64,000 nt of DNA. Origin: JAKFVC01 sp040386595. GTDB taxonomy: Bacteria; Planctomycetota; Planctomycetia; Planctomycetales; Planctomycetaceae. A program made the translations under genes and the position numbers. The notes under the pieces were generated by a model. The model had not been told where the DNA came from and did not search any database. It saw nothing but the letters and a program-made list of their open reading frames with translations. Below are positions 25,226 through 35,167 of this stretch, in pieces; position 1 is the first letter of the stretch; the number at the start of each line of letters is the position of its first letter. The stretch is from contig JAZKFE010000055.1 in NCBI GenBank assembly GCA_040386595.1, forward strand, positions 1 through 64,000, written 5' to 3'.

Positions 25226-28200
25226 TCAATCGAGGTACAAGAACATATTGCCCGCCAACAGCATTTGACTCAGGTCGATCCAGGCGTGGGGGCGGGCGTC
25301 GGCTTGGCCGGCGTATTCTTGCACTTGCTGATCGAGAAACCCGGTCAGCACCGTCAGTTGCTCCTGGTCCGCGGGACGACCTGTGGTGAGGAGCAACGCG
25401 GCGCTCAGACGATCGGCTTCATGGGGATATTCGCGCTGCAAGCGTTCTGCCAAATGCTGAGCCCTGAGGACGGCAAATTCCGAATTCATCAGGCTGAGTG
25501 ATTGCAGGGGCATCGTGGACCGGCCGCGACGCGTGCTGTTGAACACAATCGACGGAGCGTCGAAGACTTGCAGCAGGCTGACGACCTGGGTTCGCCGCTG
25601 TTGCAGATAGATCGAACGACGATTCGCCTGCGGGTGACTGGTGGGGATTAAGACCTCGCCGTTGGCTTGGCGTGTCGATGGGACATAGGGGCCCCCTAAT
25701 TGTGAATCGAGATCACCGCTGACCGCCAGCATGGCATCGCGGATGGCTTCGGCATCCAGGCGTCGGACGGGGAATCGCGACAACAAACGGCCATCGGCAT
25801 CGGACTTCCGCCGAGTCTCATCGGTTGCACTAGACTGCTGATAAGTCGCCGAATTCAGGATCAGGCGGTGAATGTGTTTGCTGCTCCAGTGAGAACGGAC
25901 CAGTTCCGCCGCCAGCCAATCGAGCAACTCGGGATGTGACGGGGGAGCTCCGCTGATGCCCAGATTCTCCGGTGTGGCCACCAGTCCCGTGCCGAAGTGA
26001 TGTTGCCAGAGGCGATTGACGTGGACTCGCGCTAGTAGACCCGCGGCCCGCGAACCCGGTTGCGTAATCCAGTTGGCGAATGCCAGGCGGCGGCCCGTGG
26101 TACGAGCGGGATCGGCCGGCGGTTTCACTTCGAAAGGGGCCGTTGGTTCGATCAAGACTTGGAACGGAGCCGGCTCGGCAACGGGGCCCGCTTCGGCGTA
26201 ATTGCCGCGGACCAGCAGATGGATGGCGGGCGGAGTCGGCGATACGTCGGTGGCCCAGGCAAGTTTTCCCGGTCGTTCCTGCCCCAGGCTGGCTCGAGTG
26301 TGACGCAGCGTTTCGAGCGGTTTTTGCTGCTCTTTGAGCTCCTGATGGAAGGCGGCAAGCACGTCGGTGGGCGTCTGAGGCGTGAAGGTCTCGACGAGTA
26401 CGTTGTCGACGATGAAACTCCGGCCGCAGCAGAATTCAAATCCGCAACCACCATCTGGCAGGTCGGCGGCCGACAAGGTGATCGACTTGTCTTCCGCCAA
26501 GCCATCACACAGATGTTCGAGCAGGAATTTTCCCTCACCCTGATTCGTAATCCGGACGCCGTAGTTGTGACCAGCGGTGTAGCCGGTGGTCCCAATCGAT
26601 CCGGCGGCCCGCATGTCGTCGCCGGGGTAATCCACATGCACGGCCGAGCTGCCGCCGGGATTGCCGTCGATCAGGATGTTGCCCCCTTTGAGATCAGTGG
26701 TATCGTTGTAGTCGTGCAACGCGATGTAGTAACCGATCCGTTCGGCCGATTTGCCGTCGGGCGTTAACTTCGTATCGATCAGATCGAACGTGACCTGAAT
26801 CACGCCCCCCGTGGCTTCCGGGGTCCAGTCGAAGACCCCTTTGGTGGAGAGTCCGCTGCTGCCGTTGGTTCCCCCTTCAATGATCTGCAGGTGGCCATTT
26901 TGGACCAGCTGGCCGGGGGGCGTCGCCTGGTTCAATTGCACGGGAACTTTTCCCGCCGGCACGGTGTCACCGGGGGCCGTATTGCTCCACAGGGGCAACG
27001 AAGCCACGGCATCTTCAAAGTTGTCTTCGAGCAGAACCTGTCCCCGAGGGCGATGTGTTTTCAACCATTTTTGGAGTTCGGTTTGTTGTTGGGCAATCTG
27101 TTTGTCCAGATCTTGGGTCCGAGTTTGCCACGCGGTGAACTCACCGGGGAGTGAGGCATAGACCGTGCGTTCGTTGGGTTTTTTCCAGGCTTGCGGCGAG
27201 AACACCCCCGAGAGCAGGGCTTGGAACGAGTAATAGTCGCGCTGGGTAATCGGTTCGAATTTGTGGTCGTGGCACTTCGCGCATTGGACCGTCATCCCCA
27301 GCAGCGAGGCCGACAAATTCTGCATCGACGACTCCAGAGCCGTGTAACGATCAATGCGAACTTCATCGTCATTGCCGTCGCTCTCGCCGCTGCCGTCCTG
27401 CCCGTTGCGGATGTAGTGCGTGGCCTCTAACAGTTCGATGGCCTCGGGCGAGGCATCCTGGTCGGGGGTGAAATTGGCGAGTTCATCGCCGGCCAGCTGC
27501 TGGCGAATAAACTGATCGTACGGCAGGTCTCGGTTGAGAGCCCGGACCACCCAGTCGCGATAGCGATAGGCCAGGGGGCGATCACTGTCGGCGTTAAAAT
27601 AGCCATTGGAATCGGCGTAGCCCGCGGCATCCAGCCAGACCTTGCCCAGGCGTTCGCCGTAGTGGGGCGAGTCCAAATACTGGTCGACGATCTTCGAGTA
27701 CGCGTCTGTACTGTGGTCGTTGATGAAGGCCGCAATTTCTGCCGGGCTGGGGGGCAGGCCGGTCACATCGAAGGTGACTCGTCGTAGCCGCGCATGGCGA
27801 TCAGCCAGCGGCGACAGGCTCAGCCCCTGGGCTTCCAGTTTGGCCTGGATGAAATCGTCGATCGGATTCACGCCGCCCGCCCGGTTTTTAACCGTCGGCA
27901 ACGCTGGAGCAACTAGCGGCTGAAAGGCCCAGTGGGCTTCCGGGGTGGAGTTCGTCGCCTTCGCTGGCAGCCCCGGGGCACCGGCAATGATCCACGCCTT
28001 AATGAGCGATTTTTCCTTGTCGGTCAGCGGCATCTCGGGCGGCATTTCGTCCGACTCAATCCGCTGCCACAACAGGCTCGCCGCGATGTCGTGCGGGACG
28101 AGGGCCGGACCCTGCTTGCCACCCCGGGCGACGGCACCGGCGATGCTGAGGTCCAGCTTCCCTTCATGCTTGGCGGGGCCGTGGCATTTGACGCATTGCT

Positions 28201-28318
28201 GCTTCAGCAAGGGCGCGATGTCACGTTCGTAACTGGGGGGCTCGGCAGCTTGGACCAGTCCGCTAGCCAGCGTCCCCGTCAGGACGATTAAGAAACCGCG
28301 CCAGTGACTCCCTCGCAT
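25226..28318 (-). CDS. Exported DUF1549/DUF1553 protein with planctomycete cytochrome
   Basis: A 1030-residue envelope protein of the type strongly expanded in planctomycetes. After a signal peptide (about 1-24, FLIVLTGTLASGLVQA) comes a cytochrome domain with C42-C45-H46 (QQCVKCHGPAKHEGKLDLS). Next is a DUF1549 region with GYADSNGYFNADSDRPLAYR and the conserved VQCAKCHDHKFEPITQRDYY. An inserted beta-sandwich (about 430-640) resembles a LamG/concanavalin fold. DUF1553 closes it (LARVHVNRLWQHHFGTGLV, YLQQRRTQVVSLLQVFDAPS, QSLSLMNSEF). Proposed roles involve polysaccharide use, but no activity is established. ATG 28318 with GGGAGA upstream is preferred to 28396. Such genes often pair with a DUF1501 gene; none is here. 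Confidence 0.93.
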   Translation of the reverse strand: MRGSHWRGFLIVLTGTLASGLVQAAEPPSYERDIAPLLKQQCVKCHGPAKHEGKLDLSIAGAVARGGKQGPALVPHDIAASLLWQRIESDEMPPEMPLTDKEKSLIKAWIIAGAPGLPAKATNSTPEAHWAFQPLVAPALPTVKNRAGGVNPIDDFIQAKLEAQGLSLSPLADRHARLRRVTFDVTGLPPSPAEIAAFINDHSTDAYSKIVDQYLDSPHYGERLGKVWLDAAGYADSNGYFNADSDRPLAYRYRDWVVRALNRDLPYDQFIRQQLAGDELANFTPDQDASPEAIELLEATHYIRNGQDGSGESDGNDDEVRIDRYTALESSMQNLSASLLGMTVQCAKCHDHKFEPITQRDYYSFQALLSGVFSPQAWKKPNERTVYASLPGEFTAWQTRTQDLDKQIAQQQTELQKWLKTHRPRGQVLLEDNFEDAVASLPLWSNTAPGDTVPAGKVPVQLNQATPPGQLVQNGHLQIIEGGTNGSSGLSTKGVFDWTPEATGGVIQVTFDLIDTKLTPDGKSAERIGYYIALHDYNDTTDLKGGNILIDGNPGGSSAVHVDYPGDDMRAAGSIGTTGYTAGHNYGVRITNQGEGKFLLEHLCDGLAEDKSITLSAADLPDGGCGFEFCCGRSFIVDNVLVETFTPQTPTDVLAAFHQELKEQQKPLETLRHTRASLGQERPGKLAWATDVSPTPPAIHLLVRGNYAEAGPVAEPAPFQVLIEPTAPFEVKPPADPARTTGRRLAFANWITQPGSRAAGLLARVHVNRLWQHHFGTGLVATPENLGISGAPPSHPELLDWLAAELVRSHWSSKHIHRLILNSATYQQSSATDETRRKSDADGRLLSRFPVRRLDAEAIRDAMLAVSGDLDSQLGGPYVPSTRQANGEVLIPTSHPQANRRSIYLQQRRTQVVSLLQVFDAPSIVFNSTRRGRSTMPLQSLSLMNSEFAVLRAQHLAERLQREYPHEADRLSAALLLTTGRPADQEQLTVLTGFLDQQVQEYAGQADARPHAWIDLSQMLLAGNMFLYLD

Positions 28319-28482
28319 CCGGATCTCCCACCGTTGGTTTGAGCCAGTGTGGCCACCCCCGACGATCCGAGATCGCGAAGCTTGGGCACTCTGCATACAT
28401 CAAATGATACCAACGTGAGAACCCGTGAGCATCTCCGAACGCAGTTTCCCGGAATCTCTTCGTGAACATCGACGCAGTCGAT

Positions 28483-28514
28483 GGGTAGCCCAGATTCTCG
28501 AATCTGGGCTACCC
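28483..28514. repeat. Dispersed palindrome, family B (copy 3, core only)
   Basis: GGGTAGCCCAGATTCTCGAATCTGGGCTACCC is a complete 14-bp inverted repeat with a CTCG loop. It lacks the CTTGTTCGCTTTGC flank of the other two copies and lies 55 bp after the stop of the antiporter-like gene at 28569. Confidence 0.85.
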
Positions 28515-28568
28515 CGCAGCGACTACGTCGATGCGGCGAACATGCCTGGAATGTGCTTCCGAACGCGA

Positions 28569-30059
28569 TTACTTGTGCCCTTTTTCCGGCTCATGCTCGT
28601 GATGGGCATCCTCATCATGGGGCACGTCTTCGTCGAGCATTTCCATTTCCACCGGGGGGCTACCAGAGACCCCTTCGCGTTCGTGGAGCAGTTCGGCCGC
28701 CGCGTGATAGCGTGATTTCACATTCGTCTGCGGGGCCAGCCCGCCCACCATCAACAACGCTGCCAGCACGATGACGGCGAAACGTTCCCGCGGACTGATC
28801 TGCAGCGAGACCGACGAGGTATACCGGGTTCCTGTGAACAGCTGGAAATAGGTCTGCATCATCCCAATGCCATTCAAGGCGGCGGCCAGAACGACGGCGA
28901 TCCCAATATAGGGATAGGCTTCGACGACACCATCGACGAGCAGTTCGGTTCCCACAAAGCCCAACGTGCCCGGGAAACCGACGCTAGCGAGACCCGTGAG
29001 TAGAAAACACACCGCGAGCGCTGGGGCGTGTTCATACAACCCTTTAAAATCGGTCAACGACAGTCGGCCGCGACGCGATTCGAGGGCTCGTAGCGTCAGT
29101 CCAAATCCACCCAGCGACAGGCCGATCGACAGCCAGACGCACAGGGCTCCGGTCAGCGCGGTGGGGGTCACAATTTCCAAGCCCATTAGCACAAAGGCCG
29201 AATGGCTGAGGAACAAATAACAGAAATAGCGTCGGGCTTCGCGTTGCACAAGGGCCATGCCCGAAGCATACACCGCGGTAAACAACGAGATTAAACCAAT
29301 GCTGCGGAGCACCCAGTCGGGGGCAATGGGTAAGACCAGTCGCACTGCCGCATAGGCCCCCGCGATTGGCGTGACAAACAACAGGGCCGTGCCGAACGTC
29401 GCATGTTCGAACAGGTCGGACATCCACAGATGAAAGGGGGCAATGCCACTGCGGATAAAAATCGCCAGCAGCAGCGGGATGATGGCCCACAGCGAATGCA
29501 CTCGTTGTTGGTCTCCCCCTTCCAGATCGACGAACCGCCAGCCGACAATCATCAGGACGATGAACAGGCCCATGTGCAGCGCGAAGACACGAATTGGCTT
29601 GCGGCGGTGGATTAGCTCTAGCAAGGGGGGAATGGTTCCGAGGCTCAGCAGGGCGATAATACCCCATGGCTCTTTGCAGCTGAACGTGGCCAGCACGATG
29701 GCTTCGGACAGCAGGGTTAAGGCGAACGAAAACCGCCGGATCTTGGTGCGTAACGTGGCCAGTGCCGTCAGAAAGTACAGCAACGCGACCAGCGGGAGCA
29801 ACGGCGCGCTGAGCTGATCAATAATCAGGACTTCGTGGCCGAAGATGTACGTCATCAAATGCCAGCAGTCATCGGCTTCCACGACGTGCAATTCGTGGAA
29901 GTCGAGCCAGGCACCAATCGTCGACGCCAATGCGATCCCTGAAAAGCCGAGGGCCCACCGACGCGCTTCATCCGAGTCGCGCAAGCGGGAAACCACGAGC
30001 GCGCCAATCAAAGAGACTAGAATCGATGCTTCCAGCCAGGGTAAGTGCAAATCGGTCAT
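28569..30059 (-). CDS. Second NuoL/M-like antiporter subunit of the Dab module
   Basis: A 496-residue polytopic membrane protein (about 13-14 hydrophobic segments) of the proton-conducting transporter family shared by NuoL/M/N, Mrp and DabB. A conserved lysine/histidine-rich helix region is visible (IFIRSGIAPFHLWMSDLFEH), as is FLLTGLASVGFPGTLGFVGT. The C-terminus is cytoplasmic-like, very acidic and His-rich (HDEDAHHEHEPEKGHK), a possible metal-binding tail. Start ATG 30059 overlaps the previous stop by 4 bp (ATGA), so translation is coupled to the DabB-like gene. It would add a second ion channel to the carbon-uptake complex (inference). Confidence 0.85.
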   Translation of the reverse strand: MTDLHLPWLEASILVSLIGALVVSRLRDSDEARRWALGFSGIALASTIGAWLDFHELHVVEADDCWHLMTYIFGHEVLIIDQLSAPLLPLVALLYFLTALATLRTKIRRFSFALTLLSEAIVLATFSCKEPWGIIALLSLGTIPPLLELIHRRKPIRVFALHMGLFIVLMIVGWRFVDLEGGDQQRVHSLWAIIPLLLAIFIRSGIAPFHLWMSDLFEHATFGTALLFVTPIAGAYAAVRLVLPIAPDWVLRSIGLISLFTAVYASGMALVQREARRYFCYLFLSHSAFVLMGLEIVTPTALTGALCVWLSIGLSLGGFGLTLRALESRRGRLSLTDFKGLYEHAPALAVCFLLTGLASVGFPGTLGFVGTELLVDGVVEAYPYIGIAVVLAAALNGIGMMQTYFQLFTGTRYTSSVSLQISPRERFAVIVLAALLMVGGLAPQTNVKSRYHAAAELLHEREGVSGSPPVEMEMLDEDVPHDEDAHHEHEPEKGHK

Positions 30060-31447
30060 AGCAGTTCTTCCAGCGGTCCAGAAGCCGTCTCGGCCCGGTC
30101 GGATTCGCGGGATTTCCCTCCAGTTAAGAGATCCGTCGAACGGCGTTCCATTCCATCGCACCACGTGAAAACACGTCGGAACGGAGCCACGATGTAGTCA
30201 TTAAGAAACGAATCGAGATAACCGCGTTCGATGGCGAAGCGATACAACCAGATGCGAGTACGTTCCGAGAGCATGCGTTCCCAGAAGCCGGGCATCCTGG
30301 GCAACCGTTCGCCAATCGCGTTTTCGAGAATGCGGCGATCTTGCAGCAGCGTAGGGGCACGCACAAATTGCAGCGTTCGCAAGCAGGCATGGCCCAGGAT
30401 GTGGACCAGGGCGATATATCGCAGCCCCAAACCGATTTCAGCGACAATAATGCCGACCTGCGTCAGCGAGGCAAAACAGAGTGCCGATTTGATATCTGTT
30501 TGGGCGTGTCCGGCCAGGGCCGCATAGACGGCAGTCGTCAGTCCCAGCAGCACCACAACCACACATAGCAGCGGCGACAGCTGCAGAATCGGACTGACTC
30601 GCAGCAGCAAAAACGCTCCCAGGTGGACTGACAATGCCCCGTAAAACACGGCACTAGAAGGAGTAGGGCCTTCCATCGCTCGTGGTAACCAGCCCGAAAA
30701 CGGGACCAGCGCCGATTTACCCGCGGCGGCAGCTAACAGCAACAAACCGACCAGCAGCGCTTCGTAACCGGAGATCGCCGCCTTGCCGTCAGGCCAAGGG
30801 GCTGTTCCCAAAAACTTATCGAAGTCGCCACCGCTGACGAGGTGATGTAAGACCACAGACGCGATTAACAATGCGGCGTCCGAAAATCGATACACCACCC
30901 AAACCCGTAGGCCATTCCGGACCGGTGCCGGTCGTTCATGGAAGAAGGCGACCAACAGTGCGGACGAGAGTCCGACCATTTCCCAGCCCGAGAACAACGT
31001 TTCAATCGTTCCCGACAGCGACGTGACAATCATGCCCAGCAGGAACAACGAATAGAGCACAAAGAAGCGATTGTAGCCCGGTTCACGATGCATATAGCGT
31101 GACGCAAACGCACCGATCGTTCCGCACAATACAAATGTCAAGATCGCGAACGGAACAGACAGTCGGTCAAACTCGAACTTCACCACAAAGTGGTAGTCGG
31201 GAATGTGCACCCACGTGCCGAGGTTAATGGGTACATGTCGCCGACCGAGCCCCAGCATCATTCCCAGGATCGCGACGGAGGCGATCAGTCCGATCACGAT
31301 GGCCGTTTGGGAACAGCGTGAAATGGTTCGTTCTGTGAGGGGGCGCTGCCTCAGCAGGGTGGATAGCCCCAGTGTGGCAAACAGAACTGCGGGTGCACCG
31401 ACCACACACAGCCCCAATAGATGAAAAATGAGATCGTAACTCAACAT
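30056..31447 (-). CDS. DabB-like proton-conducting membrane subunit
   Basis: A 463-residue membrane protein of the NuoL/DabB family. DabB carries the cation flux that drives DabA-dependent bicarbonate formation at the inner membrane. The quinone-antiporter core is visible: GTIETLFSGWEMVGLSSALL, AAAAGKSALVPFSGWLPRAM and EGPTPSSAVFYGALSVHLGA, including the lysine of the AGKSA helix. The C-terminal part has the Dab-type extension with WCDGMERRSTDLL. Start ATG 31447; it begins 67 bp after the DabA stop and overlaps the next antiporter gene by 4 bp. This order, DabA-DabB-extra subunit, indicates one operon. Confidence 0.9.
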   Translation of the reverse strand: MLSYDLIFHLLGLCVVGAPAVLFATLGLSTLLRQRPLTERTISRCSQTAIVIGLIASVAILGMMLGLGRRHVPINLGTWVHIPDYHFVVKFEFDRLSVPFAILTFVLCGTIGAFASRYMHREPGYNRFFVLYSLFLLGMIVTSLSGTIETLFSGWEMVGLSSALLVAFFHERPAPVRNGLRVWVVYRFSDAALLIASVVLHHLVSGGDFDKFLGTAPWPDGKAAISGYEALLVGLLLLAAAAGKSALVPFSGWLPRAMEGPTPSSAVFYGALSVHLGAFLLLRVSPILQLSPLLCVVVVLLGLTTAVYAALAGHAQTDIKSALCFASLTQVGIIVAEIGLGLRYIALVHILGHACLRTLQFVRAPTLLQDRRILENAIGERLPRMPGFWERMLSERTRIWLYRFAIERGYLDSFLNDYIVAPFRRVFTWCDGMERRSTDLLTGGKSRESDRAETASGPLEELL

Positions 31448-31513
31448 GTTACCCGTTTGTTATAGACGCCCGATTCGGGGAATTTTTGGATGCGGCCTGG
31501 AACTGTGGCAGTA

Positions 31514-34500
31514 TCAGCCTTCGATCGCGGCGAACGACAGGTTCTCGCGCCAGCCGCGATACCAGTCGGTAGAGGACGCCGCTTTCGGCAGTTCGCTGGA
31601 TTGCGGTTGGTAGTCTTGAAATTCCCCATGGCGGAAAATCTGGATCCGCGAAGAATTCGGATCCAGCAACGCCATTTTGATCCAGTCGTGCCGAACCAGC
31701 TTCCCAATCACGGGGTTGCGATCCATCAACTGCAGCATCGTTTGAGGTGTGGCTTCCACGACGAACAGCAGCCGCACGGGTTCGTGGATTTCGACCATCT
31801 GCCAGGGGAGCCCCGTTCGCAGATCGCTGGCCGCTCCATCCATCACGCCGAGTAACGCGGAGACGTTATGCGGCAACTTGGTGCCGGAGCCCCAGCCGTA
31901 GGAATCGACGTAGGAGAAGTAGTATTCCAGATTGATACCGGCACAGACCGGAACCGCGGCACCCATGATCCGGGCCAGGATGGAACTCTCGGCGTCATCC
32001 TGAGTTGGATCGTAGGACGTCAGAAAGGCCCGTCGATCGAGGTACAGCCCTTGGGTGCGCGAACGTCGGCCAATGATACAGATGGCATTGGACGCATGGC
32101 CGCATTCCGGGCGTGTTTGCGCCAGGTCTTCGGCTCGTCCTTCGACATGTCGACGAGCGTTCGGGAAGGACATGGTCAGCGGTGCCGAAATGAATCGGCG
32201 GCAGCGTTCATGGGCATTGCGATCGCACGTGTCCGAAATAATGCGAGTGGCTTCTTCGAAATCTTTGCGATGCGTTTCCGGGATACTGCCAGTATCGAAC
32301 AGCGTCACTTCATCGTTGCAGGTATTGTGGAATCCACCGATAAAGATCGTATCTTCGGGGATGTTGATGCCCCGTGGTACCAGCAATTCGCGGACTCGCG
32401 GGTCATTCAGAATTTGAGCAAACGCCCGGCCATTGGGGCCACCCGGCGTCCCACCGCAAGCGCCGCAATCATAGGCTGATTTGTGCGGGTTATTGAGGCT
32501 GTTGGAGCCGTGTCCGAGCGAAATCACCAGCCGGGCGAACTTCTCGATGAGGCCGATTTCTCGCAGCACTTTTTCCGCGATATTGGTCATTTCTGCCAGA
32601 GAAAAACCAATGGAGGCCGCTTCTGGACCCGGCGTACTCTCGGACCGTTCCAATTGCAATTCGGTCAACTGCGGCGCCCGGACCAGTCCACTGGCCGAGC
32701 GGCGGATATTCGCGGTCAGGCGGGGAAACAAAATGCGGGCGAGCAAGGGAATGGAAGCCAACACACCGACACCCGCTGCCAGCAGGGCACCACCGGCAAA
32801 ACCGCGGGTACCGACATGGAACTGGTGCGTGGCGTTGCCCAGTAATCGTCGGGCTTTGGCTCGCTGACGGCTGGTTTGCTCCAGACTATCCGCAACATTC
32901 TCGACCACCCAATGCTGCGGGCGGATGACCACCGGGCACAACGGCACGAAGTGGGCGTCGGCGAGTCCTTTATAGTACATGGCGATGCTGTAGAAGCCGG
33001 CCGTACTGTAGGTTTCCACGTCCGGAGCGATTTCTTCCAGATGGCGCCGGAATGATTCTTCTCGCTCATCCAGGCAGAAAATCGCCTGAAACTTGGCCGT
33101 GGGAATCCGGTCGGTACTGCGACGAGATTGAATGGACAGCGCGTCGAGCGTTTGCGTGTGAAAGCGGAACTCATAAGCCTGATGAAACAGCCGTCGCCGT
33201 TCCATGACCGAAAACGCTTCGATTTCTTCGACCAGTTTCGACCATTCCGGCTTGGTTAAGCGGTGCAGGTCTTCCGGCAGCCATCCCAGGATTTGAGCCA
33301 GTTGGAAGACTTGGAAGGCGCGCTGGTCGATGCTGAGGGGCGGGTGTTTCTCGATCCGCGACTTCGCGGCATGTCGCAATTGGCTCAGCGGGCCTTTGAA
33401 ATCCAAGGCTTCCGCGGCGGCGTGCCGGAGTGCCAGACGTTCTAAAACCAGGCGAATGGCCAGGAATTCGAGCATGCTCCCTTCGGGAATGGGATGAGTC
33501 ACACGGTCGCCGCGGGTCTCGATCTGCAGCAACATTCCGGCCCAGCCGCGTAATGCCAGCAGGGTGGAAGCCAGGTACTCTTCCCATTCCGCTTCCGCGA
33601 CACCGAGCTCCTGGAGGGACTCGAGGATCGATTCCAGCGGCCCGATATTATTGTCGCCCAGGCGTTTGAGTTCCTTAGGCAAGTCTTCCAGCCAGGTGTC
33701 AGGTGGTCCGTTGGGCTGTTCGTACAGGATCATAAAGGCGCGATAGAAGCCGAGTGCCCGGTGGGGCATCCGCCAGTTCGAAAAACCTTGATCGAGGAAC
33801 GACGCGCAGACTCGAATCAGGATCTCATGAATCTGGGGATCGATGTCGACAGTGGTCGCCCGCAGCAGCAGATCACGGTGGCGGATCGATTCGGGGGGAG
33901 GTGGGGTGAAGTTGTGCAACCCGTGCACTCCTTCCCGACAGACGCGCCACAGAACCTGCAACGTGAACGCTTCCCACGTTTCGTCGTTCCAGGTTTCGAT
34001 CGATGATTCGCCGAAATGCCGCAGCAAATCGGCGAGCATCTCATGAATCCGCCGCCCCGACTTGGGGTCGGCTGCGAGGAGTGGATGGTTGCGGGTCGAG
34101 CCCCGCACATCGCGCATGATCCAATGTCGGGTCTTGCCGATCAGTGCTGAGCGTGTCGCGGCGGGAACTTCCTGGCGAATGTGTCGCAGCGCATCCGTTT
34201 CCGCGATGAACCACCGCAACTCGGCATCGGGGCCCGAGTGGAGCCGGTTTTCCAGCATCGCCAGTCGCAAGTCGAACCGCGTGCCAACCGACAAGATCGG
34301 CTCATCGGCACGGGCTCCCAAGTCATCTCGCAGGACGGTTCGCAGGTCGCCTGGCAAAATGCGTCCTCGGGCCAGTTCGGCGCGGTACCGTTCTTTACTG
34401 AGATACGGCTGGCAGCCAAAAATCCGCGAGCCCTTTTGGACGGCCTCATCAAACGTGAGGTCTTCGAAGGCATGCAGTGTGTTGTGATGGATGAAGACCG

Positions 34501-34669
34501 TAATCGGTCCCTGTGCGGGAAGCAGGTGCCCCGCGTGGTCGATCGCATGTTGCAAGTTGTGCAGAAGCGTTTCCCGGTCAGACGCACTGACCACGGGGGG
34601 CGGTTCGGTAAGAGTGTCGTGCACGGCAACTGCTTTATGCTGCGAGGGTGACAGACAAGCCTGGCGCAA
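31514..34669 (-). CDS. DabA-like inorganic-carbon transporter subunit (DUF2309)
   Basis: A 1051-residue cytoplasmic-face protein with a beta-carbonic-anhydrase-like zinc site, which in chemolithoautotrophs accumulates bicarbonate with DabB. The four zinc-site residues are present with the expected spacing: C532 and D534 in IFCLDEREESFRRHLEE, H720 in ISLGHGSNSLNNPHKSAYDC and C735 in YDCGACGGTPGG. N-terminal FIHHNTLHAFEDLTFDEAV is also family-typical. The start is unclear: TTG 34669 is the longest, GTG 34624 is an alternative, and neither has a strong ribosome-binding site. No RuBisCO or carboxysome gene is in the window, so CO2 supply for anaplerosis is the likelier role (inference). Confidence 0.92.
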   Translation of the reverse strand: MRQACLSPSQHKAVAVHDTLTEPPPVVSASDRETLLHNLQHAIDHAGHLLPAQGPITVFIHHNTLHAFEDLTFDEAVQKGSRIFGCQPYLSKERYRAELARGRILPGDLRTVLRDDLGARADEPILSVGTRFDLRLAMLENRLHSGPDAELRWFIAETDALRHIRQEVPAATRSALIGKTRHWIMRDVRGSTRNHPLLAADPKSGRRIHEMLADLLRHFGESSIETWNDETWEAFTLQVLWRVCREGVHGLHNFTPPPPESIRHRDLLLRATTVDIDPQIHEILIRVCASFLDQGFSNWRMPHRALGFYRAFMILYEQPNGPPDTWLEDLPKELKRLGDNNIGPLESILESLQELGVAEAEWEEYLASTLLALRGWAGMLLQIETRGDRVTHPIPEGSMLEFLAIRLVLERLALRHAAAEALDFKGPLSQLRHAAKSRIEKHPPLSIDQRAFQVFQLAQILGWLPEDLHRLTKPEWSKLVEEIEAFSVMERRRLFHQAYEFRFHTQTLDALSIQSRRSTDRIPTAKFQAIFCLDEREESFRRHLEEIAPDVETYSTAGFYSIAMYYKGLADAHFVPLCPVVIRPQHWVVENVADSLEQTSRQRAKARRLLGNATHQFHVGTRGFAGGALLAAGVGVLASIPLLARILFPRLTANIRRSASGLVRAPQLTELQLERSESTPGPEAASIGFSLAEMTNIAEKVLREIGLIEKFARLVISLGHGSNSLNNPHKSAYDCGACGGTPGGPNGRAFAQILNDPRVRELLVPRGINIPEDTIFIGGFHNTCNDEVTLFDTGSIPETHRKDFEEATRIISDTCDRNAHERCRRFISAPLTMSFPNARRHVEGRAEDLAQTRPECGHASNAICIIGRRSRTQGLYLDRRAFLTSYDPTQDDAESSILARIMGAAVPVCAGINLEYYFSYVDSYGWGSGTKLPHNVSALLGVMDGAASDLRTGLPWQMVEIHEPVRLLFVVEATPQTMLQLMDRNPVIGKLVRHDWIKMALLDPNSSRIQIFRHGEFQDYQPQSSELPKAASSTDWYRGWRENLSFAAIEG

Positions 34670-35167
34670 GACGATGTATGACTGGCTGAGATTTCAGTAT
34701 ACGAATTCTAGCAAGGCAAACGTCTAACGCCGAGGGAGGCCTGAGGAATCGGAAGGACCGTGCATGGTGCCGATTTTCAAATAGGGATGTCTGGCATCGA
34801 GTACAAAGCCAGACAAGTTCGATTCCATGCATGGGGTGGGCTTCGTGGCTCCAGACGGTTGCGCGAACCGCCAAGTGCTCTACAGCGTTCTACGCGCTAC
34901 TCGGCCCTATCGCCAAGGTCAACGGGATTACAATCCAGTTATGTTTCATAACCACTAGGTAGAAGAGCAGATGTGTTGCGTCACTATTTTTGGATCGAGC
35001 CTGGAATCCTGATCAAACTCCTGGACAGTCTGGTCCGTAAAATCGTTCGCCGAGCGAGTTTGGGAGATTGTCTGGAGCCGGATGGAGTGATGCAAATCCG
35101 GAATATGTGGGCTCCCACGAAGTCGCAGCACAAGAAGTCGAGATCTCTTGAAAAATTGCTGTGAAAA
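34670..35167. other. Non-coding gap between STM4011 end and dabA start
   Basis: About 500 bp upstream of the minus-strand dabA and downstream of the minus-strand radical-SAM operon. It should hold the dabA promoter. Only short frames without protein character; no terminator hairpin with a T run was found after the operon. Confidence 0.4.
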
